Shown here in pieces: positions 11,940 to 23,393 of a DNA stretch of 64,000 nt. Under the pieces are notes generated by a model. It did not search any database and was not told where the DNA came from. It was given only the letters and a program-made list of their open reading frames with translations. Where the stretch lies: assembly GCA_015680685.1 (NCBI GenBank), contig MNCI01011864.1, forward strand, positions 887,278 to 951,277, in the 5' to 3' direction. Positions within the stretch are counted from its first letter, which is position 1. Each line of letters opens with the position of its first letter. This stretch comes from Gnetum montanum. Lineage: Eukaryota; Streptophyta; Gnetopsida; Gnetales; Gnetaceae. Position numbers and translations under genes: made by a program.

Positions 11940-13203
11940 TGAGGATTGAGAACTTAGAAGGGGGTTGAATAAGTTCCCAAATTAAAACAAGTTCTATCCA
12001 TCAAATTAAACATAAAATTTACATGATTCCCCAACTTAGGTAGTCCATACTTAGAGAGTAGATTCCTTTCACACCTCTGAACTTTGTTTCTTCCAAAATG
12101 TGGTTTAAGGAACACCACAACCTTTACAAGATTTAAGCTCTACTACAGAGAGTTTCATCGCAATGAAATATCTCAACCTTGTAAGGTCCCAACAAGCTAA
12201 CAATGTGGTTTGAAGGGCATCACACCTTGTACAAGCTCTAAGATCCACTTTGGATTGTTTCATCATCATGAAACCACTTAACCTTGCAAGGTCCCAACAA
12301 GCTTAGAATGTAATTTCAAGGATCCCACAACCTTTATAAAATTGAGCTCTACTCTAAAGTATTTTGATGTAGTAAAACCACTCAATCTCGTAGGATCTCA
12401 ACAAGCTTAATACAGACGCCTTCTCACAAGAAGCACATCAACCCCCTAGGCCAACAAAAAAGAATCTAAAAAACAAGAAAAGAATGTAACTACAATTACA
12501 AGATCTTGCCATTGAGGCTCAATTCAACACATAATTAACATACAACCAAGCAAATGATGTGACTATGTAGGACAAGAGTACAAGAGGATAGATATGACAA
12601 TGATTTCTTTGATTTTGACAATCCATTTTCAATTCCCAAGAATTTGGAGTCTTCTTATAGCTTTAGAGTTTTTGAAAATATCTTGGAATTTGTGAAACAA
12701 CTATTCAATGGATAGTGCAGAAATCTTCTTCAAGATAGAGATGTCTCTTTGAATTCAACGTCAATTCTAGGGAGATGTCTCCTTCATGAATGGGATGTCT
12801 TTAGGGAGAAATCTTCTTTCAAACGGAGATGTCTCTTATTTTTGAGAGATGTCTTCTTGTGAATGCACTCCTCTTAGCCAAGATATCTTTTATTTCTTGG
12901 AGACATCTTCTGAACTTTTAAGCTATGGTTCTTGAGGCTTTCTCTCATTGATTTGGCTTCTTCCCAATCCTTGGATCATCTTCATTTAGCTTGTATTTGT
13001 CATACATGTCCATGCTCTAATCTTTACTATGTAGTCTTTATAATGACATCTCTACGTAGATCTCATAACATCTAATTGTAGATCTTATTTTCAAACTCAA
13101 CTTTTTTTCTAAAGTCCTTACTCATTTATGCTCATACTAAACTACAAACTCATGTCCAAATTCTCCATTTTCCTTAAGGTTTTAACATACAAAATGGTCA
13201 ATA
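11940..13203 (-). repeat. E1 3' LTR (left copy)
   Basis: This 1264-bp copy aligns from end to end with 16557-17813. Its last base pairs read ATA where the right copy reads ACA, one C-to-T change in the terminal dinucleotide. It contains a triple repeat of about 105 bp (12097-12411) and six decayed GAGACGTCTC-like palindromes (12736-12910). Confidence 0.88.
12097..12411. repeat. Three tandem units of about 105 bp in the E1 LTR
   Basis: Units begin at 12097, 12202 and 12307, each opening with AATGT(G/A)(G/A)TTT and ending near GGTCCCAACAAGCT. The right LTR has the same array from 16715 (units at 16715, 16819 and 16925), so the array predates the insertion. Confidence 0.75.
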
Positions 13204-13204
13204 A

Positions 13205-13217
13205 TCTCCCCCATTTT
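13205..13217 (-). other. E1 polypurine tract
   Basis: On the minus strand this reads AAAATGGGGGAGA and lies one base from the 3' LTR. This is the typical copia second-strand primer and gives the element's orientation. Confidence 0.8.
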
Positions 13218-15839
13218 GGTGATGTTACAAACTTAAGAAAATGGGTTAAAGAAATATAGCACATAGATACTTGAAAGTTGAATGGCACAACGGTATATAT
13301 AGATATAGAAAAGTATAATCCATCAATAAAATATATAAATTTATTATTCTTGACATCTTAATTCTAACTAAATATCAACTAAATATTATACTCTCTCCCC
13401 CTTTTTGGAAAATACCCAAAAAAGGTAGGGAAAATGATAAGGACCAACCATAATTCTTAATAAAGTTCCATTGTAGCTACATAACGTTATATGACAATTC
13501 CATAGAAATATAAACATTTAGCCAAGGAAGAAAACTTAATGGATATCAGTTAAAGATTCCATAGGGCTAATTAAGAAAACAAAATTCCATTAAGAGCTAC
13601 CACTTATATGTTCATAAACCAAGTTAAGATTAGATAATCAATGAAGCACAACTTATCCAATCATAACTAATCCAATGTATTCAATTGATATTCAACAGTA
13701 TTTAAAACTAAAGGCCAAACTCCAAAGTTTGAGCACTGAAGATCAAGTAACCTATCTCTGAACCAATAAATCATTAGTGATAAATAAATCAATATCTCAT
13801 GATTATATAATCACCCAACACTCTACTCCCTTTGAAACATCGACAAAAAGATAAGAAATAGTAATTTCATGGTAGGTGAGTAAAAACATGCATATTCAAC
13901 TTTTAAGACAAAGAAACACTTCTTATCATGCTAAATATATCAAAAGATCAAACACAACCAATCATCTTTTTGCCCAAAAAAATCATAAACTAATATACTA
14001 TAATCATGTTAAGAGCAAAAATAAAATAGCATATATATATATATACCTCATTTCTTATCAAAAGATATCATGAACACCTTTTCTAGTTCCAATCTACCAT
14101 TGTAAGTACTTAAGATCTCTAAGGTGAATACTTCTCAACTCATATTTGCAATAATGGCCTTAGCTACTTGAAATGATACATTCTCAACATACAAAAGGTC
14201 AAACATGAACCATTAAGTTCTTAACATAGTGCTCACAAGTAAGTTTATATAACATATAAAGTTCAAGAGCTTTCACCAATAAAGATCATCTTTGGGTAAG
14301 GATTTTAAATAAATGTCCTCTTTTATTTTCAAAACTTTACTAGATGAATATGCTCTTCTTTGCTTGTTTTTGGATATAGGTGCTAGAGATTTGAAGCTTG
14401 TAATTATGATATCCTATCTTTGATAGAATCACTAAAGACTGCCCCTACATATCTGACCCATCTTTTAAAACATCTATTGTAATTCGTCCATTGGAATCTA
14501 TACTAGACGTCTTGAATATATAGTAGACATCTTGTATGCAACTGAGACGTGTAAATGTTAGAGTAGACATCTATCCTACCAAGGCCAAAAATAAATATGC
14601 TCATTTTGAGGTTTGGAACCTCTGGACACCTTCAAATAAGTCCCCATAGCCCCCAAAAACTTCTAGACTAATCACAATAGGTCCAAAACACCTCCAAACA
14701 TGGCAAAAACGCCTTGAAATCATCATAAAAAATCAACACAAGAAAACACACATAACATCATCCATACTTTGAGAATTACACGAGGACTAGGTGATGTCTC
14801 TATAAGTTTGGAGTGCCATCTCAAGATCAAGTTTTGAGACTTTTAAAAGTAAGATCCCCCATTGGTAGTACTAAATAATTTATATGCTCAAGGAATTTCT
14901 TTTAAAATGTTGCTTTGCTCAGAAGATACATGAATTACATTAAAGGTATTAATTTGAATGCTTTAATTACCATACATCAAAAATCTTTTAAAGACAGTTA
15001 GACTTTATGATTCACAAGGGAGCAATAATGCCATAGCTTAATTAAGAGTTTGGCACATAAGACATACATGTTTAAATAGTAATAAACATTTAAAAAAGAG
15101 CTTTTTTTCCATGAATTATAGTTAAGATCTTTAAACCACTTGAAAACCACTATATTCTAGTTAAGAGCATGATTTATTAACAAAAACTTTAAAAGTAGCA
15201 CAAGTAGGACATTATGGCATATTATAGCTTCAACAATTTGTAAGTTCAAGTAGAGATTTCTTTGGATTTCCAAATATTTCCAATAGCTTCCATTCAATCA
15301 TAAAAATACTAATCTAGTCTAATCTCATCAAGTTAAGGAATAATGATTATAAATATACTTACTATTACTTACCTTGTTTGCTAATGGAGATCAAGATGAC
15401 TAAGGAGATTGGAACTGAGGTCTTCTTTTGAAAATGCTTCCTTCGTATAAATTTCATTTTTTTCTAATTTCTTGCTCCCTTTTACAAAATTATTGAGAGC
15501 TCTTTAACTTTTTTTTCTCTTGATTCTTTACACCTTTTTGTTCTTTTTACCCTTTTGATTTATTCTCTATTCCTTTTTGTCCTATAAGATTTTCTTTCTA
15601 GGTGCATTTGGGTAAGACCAAGGAGTCTTATGATATGATGAAGTGTTCATATGATAAAGCTTTAAATTGCAATTTCATTGCTTGTGTCCAAATCTATTAT
15701 AGTATAAAAACCTAAACCTTTTGTTGAAATTATTAAACCTTGGTGTTACCTTTTGGTTACCTATAGTGCTAGTGGTTACCTTAATCTTTAAAGTGCTTTC
15801 ATGTTTAGATGAGGTTGTTGTAGATTCTTGTTCCTATTG
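13218..15839 (-). other. E1 internal region without coding capacity
   Basis: Copia protease, integrase, RT or RNase H motifs were looked for on the minus strand and not found. A run of AGACGTCTT/AGACATCTT units lies at 14504-14575, the same motif as in the LTRs. A short (TA)n run is at about 14032-14044. Confidence 0.6.
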
Positions 15840-16390
15840 ACAACATCCTAGACCACTTTTTGTCATTTGAATTTCTTCCTTGTCCAAGAACTATTTGAAG
15901 AGATTCCTTTTCTTTGATCAATCTCTCATTTATAAGCTTAGTATCTACAAGTTCTTTCTTAATTTTCTCATAAGATAAGTTTAGTATTTTATTCTCAACC
16001 CTTAGGTTTGAGGTTTATTTTGTAAGATCTAACCTCTTTGTATTTAATAAAGAAATATCTTTATCCTTGGTTTTTAGTTACTTATTCAACTTTATACAAA
16101 TATTTTTAAAAGATAGAAGTTCCTTACATAGAAGGTCATATGTTTCTTCATCAGTCTCCATTATTTGATCCTCATAATTAGATATGATAGCATCATCATC
16201 TATGAGAGCCATGTAAATGAGGTATGTATCATTTGAAGTGTCATATACCTCTTCCTTGCTTTGGTCTTTGTCATTCTAGTATTCCATAGAAAAGGTATCA
16301 AAATTTGAAATTTTAGATTTCTTACCTTTACTCTTACCTTTGCTGCCTAAAATGATGCTAATGAGTTAAGTGCATCCATTCAAGATGAAT
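15840..16390 (-). pseudogene. Copia gag C-terminal relic (SIRE/Maximus-like)
   Basis: Minus-strand translation gives a Gly-Lys-Ser basic stretch (KGKSKGKKSK), then YLIYMALIDDDA, then a long Lys, Glu and Leu coiled coil (MDETYDLLCKELLSFKN-like pattern, ERLIKEKESLQIVLGQ). The order basic tail, M-A-L box, acidic stretch and coiled coil is that of the C-terminal gag of SIRE/Maximus copia elements. A few stops interrupt it. It is the only coding trace in E1 and fits the copia-type primer site and polypurine tract. Confidence 0.55.
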
Positions 16391-16542
16391 GCCCAAACTA
16401 GAAATCTTACGTATTTATAGAATTCTTACATTTGAGTATTCTAGCACATAAAGGTAACACCATTGAACATTGGTAACTTGATGTATGATCCTTCTTCCAT
16501 TTTTTACCCTTGAGTTATTATGCTCAAAATTGAGAGTACCTA

Positions 16543-16554
16543 GCTTCAATACCA
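16543..16554 (-). other. E1 primer-binding site
   Basis: On the minus strand, two bases after the 5' LTR, the sequence TGGTATTGAAGC agrees at 9 of 12 positions with the complement of the initiator tRNA-Met 3' end; all three differences are transitions. Confidence 0.65.
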
Positions 16555-16556
16555 CT

Positions 16557-17813
16557 TGAGGATCAAGAACTTGAAAGGGGGGTTGAATAAGTTCCCTAAT
16601 TAAAAGGAGTTCTAGCCACTAAATTAAACACAAAATTTACATGGTTCCCCAACTTGGGTAGTCCACAGTTAGAGGGTAGATTCCTTGCACACACCTGAAC
16701 TTTTTTTCTTCCAAAATGTGGCTTAAAGGACATCACAACCTTTACAAGATTTGAACTCCACTGCAACGAGTTTTCTTGTTGCAAAATCTCTCAACCTCTC
16801 AAGGTCCCAACAAGCTCAAAATGTGGTTTGAAGGGAACCATACCCCGTACAAGCTCTAAGCTCCACTTTGGAATGTTTCATCACTACAAAACCACTCAAC
16901 CCTGCAAGGTCCCAACAAGCTTAGAATGTGGTTTCAAGGATCCCATAACCTTTACCAAATTGAGCTTTTCTCCAAAGTGTTTTGATGCTACAAGATCACT
17001 CATTCTCGTAAGATCCTGATAAGCTCAATATAGATGCCTTCTCGAAAGAAGCACATTAATCCCATGGAGAAACAAGAAAAAATGTCAAAAGAAAGGAAAG
17101 AATGTAATCACAATTACAAGACCTTACCATTGATGCTCAATTCAACATATAATTAACATACAATCAAGAAAATGATGTGACAATGTAGGACAAGAGAATA
17201 GATATGATAATGATTATTTTGATGTTGATAATCCATTTTCAATTCCCAAGAATTTGAAGTCTTCTTATAGCATCAAAGTCTTCAAAAATACCTTGGAATT
17301 TGTGCAACCACTATCCAACAACTAGTGTAGAAGTCTCCTTCAAGATTGGGACATCTCTCTAAATTCAATGTTAGTTCTAGGGAGATGTCTCCTTCATGAA
17401 TGGGATGTCTTTAGGAATACTTATTTTTTTAAAAGGAGAAGTCTCATATTTTTCGGAGACATCTTCCTATGAATGCACTCCTCTCAACAAAGACATATTT
17501 TGTTTCTTGGAGATGTCTTCTCAACTTTTGAGCTCTAGTTCTTGAGGCTTTCTCTCATTAATTTGGGTTCCTCCTAATCCCTAGAGCATCTTTATTTAGC
17601 TTGTAGTTGTTCTACATATCCATGCTCTCATCTTTCTTATGTACTCTTCTTAACAACATCTCTACATAGATCTCATGGAATCTCAACATAAATCTCATTT
17701 TGAAACTCAACTCTTGCTTTGAAGTCCTTGCTCATTTATGGCCTTGCTAGACTACAAACACATTTCCATATTCTCTATTTTCCTTAAGGTTTTGACATAC
17801 CATAAGGTCAACA
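16557..17813 (-). repeat. E1 5' LTR (right copy)
   Basis: This 1257-bp copy starts TGAGGATCAAG and ends GGTCAACA on the plus strand. The triple repeat (from 16715) and the decayed GACGTC palindrome cluster (17348-17520) are conserved with the left LTR. Confidence 0.88.
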
Positions 17814-18385
17814 AGTCTTGCCCACATACATCAAGTAGAAATTAAGAACAAAGACCTACAGATAGACAACCTAATTGAGTACATGGAATTAGCAAACCTT
17901 TGTTATGCTAATATAGCCATGCTTATAGAAGGTAGACCCAAAAAATGAAATGGAGTAGGAAATGCTTGCAGTATAAGCATCATATGAGAAGGAGTTTTTA
18001 GATAGGAAGGATGCACAATAGAATACATATTGCAAACTCTAAGCACTAAGTGATTTAGGCTAGTTACAAGGATCAAAAATACGTAGCAACAAATCTAGCT
18101 TGTAGAATGATAGACTATCAAGAATTGAGGAAGACAACCATGACGTTTGAGGAAGAAAGAAGGCAATTCATAGCCTAGTATGTCAAAGAGAATAAAATGT
18201 TTGCATAATTGGTGTGTTCATGGGAAGTATTGACTCCAATAAACATTGTTGAATTTTCTTGGATGGTACATGATTCGAGATCAAAGGAAGAAAAATTTTG
18301 GGTATTACTTAATAGATATCAATTCCAAAACCCTAATGACAAAGGAAAGGAATCGATGAAGAAGCCATTGCCACCTAAAACATGA
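17814..18385 (+). pseudogene. ORF1 of E3a, C-terminal part
   Basis: The frame resumes exactly after E1: VEIKNKDLQIDNLIEYMELA here matches VEIHLKELQIKEMIEYMELA of E3b ORF1. Further on, SWMVHDSRSKEEKFWVLL matches TWMVHDPRSKEEKMKALL of E3b. The stop is TGA at 18383-18385. The region is Lys and Glu rich and probably helical. The well-kept block around WMVHD is the best landmark of this unrecognised protein. Internal stops show that this copy is dead. Confidence 0.7.
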
Positions 18386-18610
18386 GGCTATATTAAGATC
18401 TGAAGTTTTATTTTTATTTTTTATCTTGTCATATGTGTTCATCATGTAGTGCATGATAATTTTGTAAATACCACTTGAACCATAATGTGACATTCATAGT
18501 AGAGTTAGTAATATATATAAGTCATGATGTCAAAGTTTGTAAATGACCCATAATTTTATAAGGAACTCTATCCTCCTATTGTTTAAACTTGAGGATGGAT
18601 TTCTAGTGAG
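18386..18610 (+). other. E3a 3' untranslated region
   Basis: A noncoding AT-rich stretch lies between the ORF1 stop and the polypurine tract; no feature is seen in it. Confidence 0.5.
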
Positions 18611-18621
18611 TCATGGGGGTA
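18611..18621 (+). other. Family A polypurine tract (E3a)
   Basis: TCATGGGGGTA stands directly before the LTR start TGAG. E2 has TCATGAAGGTA and E3b TCGTGCAGGTA in the same place, so this is the best preserved copy of a family-specific tract. Confidence 0.75.
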
Positions 18622-19504
18622 TGAGAAAACCATTGGAGTCAACTAATGCAATATTGTATCTACAATGTCGTAGCCTTGCTTACGTCATTGTAAATGTGAT
18701 GTAGTGGGTCATGGTCACCACTATAAATACCAATCCACCATTGTATCAAACAAATAATCTTTTGTCAACACCTAGCCAAATTGTTGTAGTTTTTTTTTTT
18801 GATTTAGACTTAGTAAAATAGTGAATGCACTAAGTCTGATGTTAAAAACTTATACAAAATCTTTGTTCAACTAAATTATTCTTGGGCATAGTTCATTACC
18901 AAAAATAAAGATTGAGATTGTTTTCCACCATTGTAGCATTCTACTTAGCTCATTTATACTTAGTTCATTTTTACTTATTTTAAATTTACCTTTTAATTTA
19001 TTTACTTTACTTAAGTTATTTACTATTTCTAAGTACTTTACTTTTTCCTATGTGTTTTAGTAAGGTGATATAAGTACGACTAGTTTCAAGTGTATAATGT
19101 AATCATTTGGTAACCTAGTGGTGAGTTCACTTGATTCACTTAGTAGTGTATTTTCTTGGTAATCCTAGTAATGGTTACATGAGCCCTTAATGTGTCCAAA
19201 AAGCTAGAAATTGATACTTATCATCATAAGCTAGCATAGATTTACATTTCTATCATACTTAGACTTAGATTTTATTCTTATACTTTATCTTCATTTTCAT
19301 TATGTTGACACTTAGGATAATTAAAGTCAAACAACATTAATGTATTCTATACCTCACCAACAGTTAAAATATACAGTTATACTACACTAACTTTACGTGA
19401 GAGGAAAACAATTGTGAACTAAACATCAACCACTAGCACACTTACATTAGCCATCCAACTCATGACTTATATGATGAAGTGTTGGAATACCCAATTGCTC
19501 ATCA
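18622..19504 (+). repeat. E3a 3' LTR (family A)
   Basis: An 883-bp LTR starts TGAGAAAACC and ends TTGCTCATCA. It aligns with the E2 LTRs in the body (CTAGTTTC block and the triple 24-bp repeat at 19104-19176) and at the 3' end, but its U3 differs. The TATA box CTATAAATAC (18721-18730) is identical to that of the left E2 LTR. The 5' LTR of this element was not identified with confidence. Confidence 0.8.
18721..18730 (+). promoter_or_regulatory. LTR TATA box, E3a
   Basis: CTATAAATAC lies directly after an imperfect 15-bp inverted repeat (TACAATG...CATTGTA arms, 18661-18692), as expected for a U3 promoter. Confidence 0.7.
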
Positions 19505-19599
19505 CCCTTCCATTACATTTTATTTTTACTTACGAGAGGCTTTTGTTGCAAAAATTTGAGATAAGGAAAGAGAAGGTTATGGGCATTTTGGAGGGATTA

Positions 19600-19760
19600 G
19601 AAAGTTAAAGAAAAAGATTTTAGATGTTGAAACCATAAAAGAATTATAATATAGTTCAACTAGGACTTTATAACTCAGTATTGCCTACTAGAATTAAACC
19701 TATGACTTGAAGCTTTTAAATCAAGAGCCTTACCACTAGGCTAACACTTCATTGTCAAAG
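19600..19760 (-). ncRNA. SINE-like tRNA relic
   Basis: On the minus strand, TAGCCTAGTGG (19733-19743) fits a Pol III A box and GGTTTAATTC (19691-19700) fits a B box with both CpG positions decayed. The two are 32 bp apart, within the tRNA range. A D-arm GCC/GGC stem surrounds TAGTGGTAA, and CTTGA/TCAAG could form an anticodon stem, but its loop is 10 nt, too large for a normal tRNA. No CCA or clean acceptor stem is seen. A tRNA-derived SINE head is more likely than a functional tRNA gene. Ends are not resolved. Confidence 0.45.
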
Positions 19761-19823
19761 AAATTTTTTTTTTGAAAGGCTACAAAGACTTTATATAAGA
19801 AGGATTATTTCATTTTTCTTTTC

Positions 19824-19828
19824 ATTAT
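19824..19828. repeat. Target-site duplication of E2, left
   Basis: ATTAT here matches ATTAT at 46627-46631 on the other side of E2. Confidence 0.75.
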
Positions 19829-20707
19829 TTATGAATCCTATTTTGCATAGACCCTGATATCGGATCCCTAATATTGAATCCCCAATATCATAGGACAATT
19901 TGTGTTATTAAATATCCGATATCACGAGATGCATGCTTGCCTATAAATACAACATTTTGGTGCATGATCCAGAGTAGTTTAATTCTTTTATCAATAGAGT
20001 AGCTGAACCCTTTCAGTTTTATTTTATAGTCTTAGAGAATAGTCAGTGAGTGCCCGTAGCATGAATTTGAGTTAGTTATATGATGTCTTATTCAAGTGGT
20101 AATGTACTTGGATACATTCCATGAATGTTAATAAGATCGAGATTGATTCTTATTCATTACAGCACTTTGACTTAGATTAAATCTACTTTTAATGTAATTT
20201 ATATTCCATATACTTAGTTAATATTTACATTTCCATACATGTTAATGAATTGGTGAAATGAGCATGACTAGTTTCGAGCATAAACACATATTCTCTTGGT
20301 AATCTTAGTAGCATTATTGCTTGGTTTGCTCAGTAGTGTAGCACTTGGTAATTCTAGTAGTGGATACGTGGGTTTAGAACATGTATAGTAAGCTGGAAAT
20401 GGATACTCATCACCCATGGGCTAGTTTAGACTTTATCTTCTGCTTGTTAATAAGATTAAATAATTAATTTCTCTATTATTGTTAGGAGTAGCATAAGGGT
20501 ATAACAACATCAACAATCATATGCCTTACTTTGGACTAAACTATATGTGACAAAGCTACCACTACTCCAAGTGGGAAGATAGCGAATTATGATCAAGGCA
20601 TAATGATCTAGATGCCACAACTAGTCTCATCCATAGAATTCGACCAGATTGTGCGTGAACACTTGTGATTCATATGGTTGGGCATAGGGGGTACATATTG
20701 CTCATCA
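19829..20707 (+). repeat. E2 5' LTR
   Basis: It aligns with 45762-46626. The first bases read TTATGA against TGATGA in the right copy, so the terminal TG is mutated; the end reads CTCATCA. U3 holds degenerate units of about 16 bp around GATATCGGATCCC (about 19855-19930) just before the TATA box. The triple 24-bp repeat is at 20295-20367. Confidence 0.85.
19941..19950 (+). promoter_or_regulatory. LTR TATA box, E2
   Basis: CTATAAATAC follows the GATATC-type palindrome cluster. The right LTR has the decayed form CTATATATAT at about 45860. Confidence 0.7.
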
Positions 20708-20708
20708 T

Positions 20709-20727
20709 TGGCATTATTGTTGGGAAT
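20709..20727 (+). other. E2 primer-binding site (tRNA-Asp type, decayed)
   Basis: One base after the LTR, TGGCATTATTGTTGGGAAT corresponds to the tRNA-Asp-type primer site used by many Athila and Tat elements. All seven differences from that site, as I recall it, are transitions, as expected from deamination of methylated cytosines on both strands. Confidence 0.7.
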
Positions 20728-20832
20728 GGTGCTAGTTATCTAAATTAGTTATATTATACATGACCACTATAAAAGTATTAACAATTTATCTTTTAGAAAA
20801 TTTTAATATTTTTAGTCACACACATTAAAACC

Positions 20833-23393
20833 ATGTCTTTTCACATGGGACCAAGTATGATGAGAACACTCATAGGAGAAATGATAGGTTCTATATTGAA
20901 GAGAATTAGAGTGAACAACATCAAGCAAGGGTCTTATATGCTCATTTCAACCCATACTACACGTAAGGACTACATTCAACTGGTACAGATAATCCTAGAG
21001 GAGATGGAGAAAGTCCTAGAAAAAGGAGGGCCTCAAAGCCTAGGACCTCCTCCAAACCTAGAAGAGATACATCAAGGGACCAAGGGAGAAGATATATGAG
21101 CCATGGTAATTCTCCCAATTCCTCATCTTCCTCTTCCTCTTCAACATCTAATTCTAACAAAGATGAAGGTAGGTATAGAGATAGAGCTCCACTATGGGGT
21201 CAAGATAAAGATAGAAATCCAACCCAAGGGCAAAATCAAAGACATAAAAATGAGCATAGATAAGATCAATACAATCAAATAAATAGAAATATAGATTATC
21301 ACCATGATGTGTCTAGTATGGGTGACCCCTTGTTGCTACTAGGGACTTGACATAGATTAGGGAGGTAGTTCAAATACCCCAAAGACATGAAAGGAACAAC
21401 TACATCAAATGGATTAATATGGACAACATTCCTAAATTTAGGGGAGGCTATAATTCTAATCCACAACATCACTTACAAGCCTTCCATGATGCCTATGCCT
21501 TGAAAAATATTTAAGGTAAGTGGCAAAAGCTTAAGCTCTTCCCTATGACACTAATAGATAAAGTTAGAACTTGGTATAGATCATTGGAACCAAATTCCAT
21601 CCATTGGTGGTCCAAAATGGTAGAGCTCTTTAATTAAAAATACCAAACCTATGCTAGAGTGTCCAACATGAGATCACAAATCTAAGGGTGGAAACAAGAA
21701 AATCATGAACCCTTGGATGTGGCCTTGGATAGATACTATTTGCTACTACAAAGATGTCCCGACCATGATTCTCTCAAAAAAAAGTAACTTTTCCACATCA
21801 TAGATGGGCTTCATAATCAAATGAGAGAGACACTTGGGATATATGCCCAAGGTCAGTTATACAAACTGAAAGCCCATTAGATAAAAAGGCTAATCGAGTA
21901 GGTGGAAAAAGAAGAAGGAGAGCTATGTAAATGAGTTAATGTTAAGAAATATAACTAGGATCCAAATCTTTAAGAGGTAGCTCTAGATGAGGTGATTTCA
22001 CAAAAAACCTTACCAATACAAAAGTTTATTGATGAGCTTGAAGCAAGGCTAGATAAGATATGGGAGTTGATGAATGAAAAAGTTACAACTTACATGCAAA
22101 CCATAGAAGAGAGAGTAACACAACAAGAATCAAGTGAACAAAATAAGAAGAGGAAAAAGAACTAAGAAATAGGTAGGAAACTTATCAACAAAAAGGAAAA
22201 TTTGTTACAAAAGAAGAGGCTATAGACTCAACCATAGAATAGGATGATGGATGTTACATCTACCTATATGACCATCCAAAGGGTTGTTACCCATTCATGT
22301 TACATCTACATGAGTATTAGGATTTTTCTTTGAATCCCAAGTTCATACAAAAGCAAATGCCTAGGAAATTACCTTTCTCACAAGGTAATTATCAATAGTC
22401 CTACAACCAACCATACTATCCTAGTTGAACTTCTTATTAGTCTCAAAACTACTATCAATCATAGTGGAAAAACCCATAGTCATGGGGTAGGCTATCATCA
22501 AACCAGCACTACCCTTACTACTAGCCAAATCCATATGGATATTATGTTCAACAACCTATTTTCCCAACTGGTTCTACTTCCTCTATCTCAAATCACTACT
22601 TCCACTCTCTATGATATCATTTACTCGCAACATTGTCAATGGGATCACCACCTCATGCCTCTTACCCTCCATCATATCCTTAATATTCTCATACTTCCCT
22701 CCATCACATGTCACTACCAAAAACACAGGAAGGTTTGACATCACAAGATTAATGAAAAAATGGCACTTGTGCTTTAAACATACATGAAAATGATAAGGCT
22801 GGTAGATCTCCACCACAACCTCATAAACTTCCTTTCTTTAGGATGGTTCCCATGTATGAGCACAAAACTTGTAGACCCACTGGCACATCGAAACCCACAC
22901 AAGGCCAATCTGGTGCAACACCCTTTCTCTCAAAAATGATGTTTCCTAATCATATGCAAAAGCCAATAACCATCACCACTCCAACACATGACATAAAAGA
23001 TAAACCTATCATTGTGAAGAGACAAAAATTCCCATGCATCACTAATAAAGATAAACAAGTGTGTGAGCAAAAATCAATTTACAAAATAACCACTAAACTA
23101 GAAGACATCTAGTGACTTGAAAAAGATACATGAAAGAAACTGATCCACTTATTAGTTCTAGACTTAAGAAAACAAACCAAACAAAGGACTTAGACATAGA
23201 TATCTTACACTCTAATTATACACTAGAAAAGGATATTAAACATGAAGACCTTGGAATTAAAATAGAAAATCAAGAAGAAAATGCAAACACATCTGGATCC
23301 CCAAAAACCAAAATACCTTCAAGTCTTGATGAAGATACATTTCTAAATGATCTAAACGAGACTATCACCAATGTTAGATGTGCTACCACATGA
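20833..23393 (+). pseudogene. gag: E2 gag, decayed
   Basis: Three parts can be followed across frames. First comes an Arg/Ser-rich head with a polyserine run (SSSSSSSS, about 21123-21146). Next is the gag core from about 21428 (NIPKFRGGYN, then AFHDAYALKNI, TWYRSLEPNSIHWW, KYQTYARVSN). Last is a Tyr/Gln/Pro-rich tail with YYVQQPIFPTGSTS near 22540. E3b and E4 share all three parts, including YYVQQ. The C-terminal open pieces at 22843-23112 and 23130-23393 end the coding region. No CCHC knuckle is seen. Frameshifts and stops make it non-functional. The protein would form the particle that packages element RNA. Confidence 0.75.

Larger units (their letters stand above)
11940..17813 (-). mobile_element. 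E1: copia-type LTR element without pol, inserted in ORF1
   Basis: Two LTRs of about 1.26 kb start TGAGGAT and end GGTCA(A/T)(C/T)A on the plus strand. On the minus strand the 5' LTR (right copy) is followed by a primer site close to the initiator tRNA-Met type, and the 3' LTR is preceded by the polypurine tract AAAATGGGGGAGA. The internal region (13204-16556) holds only a gag relic similar to SIRE/Maximus copia elements; protease, integrase and RT are absent. It is therefore a deleted or non-autonomous derivative. The insertion splits ORF1; reading across it with one target copy keeps the ORF1 frame, which confirms the boundaries. Confidence 0.88.
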
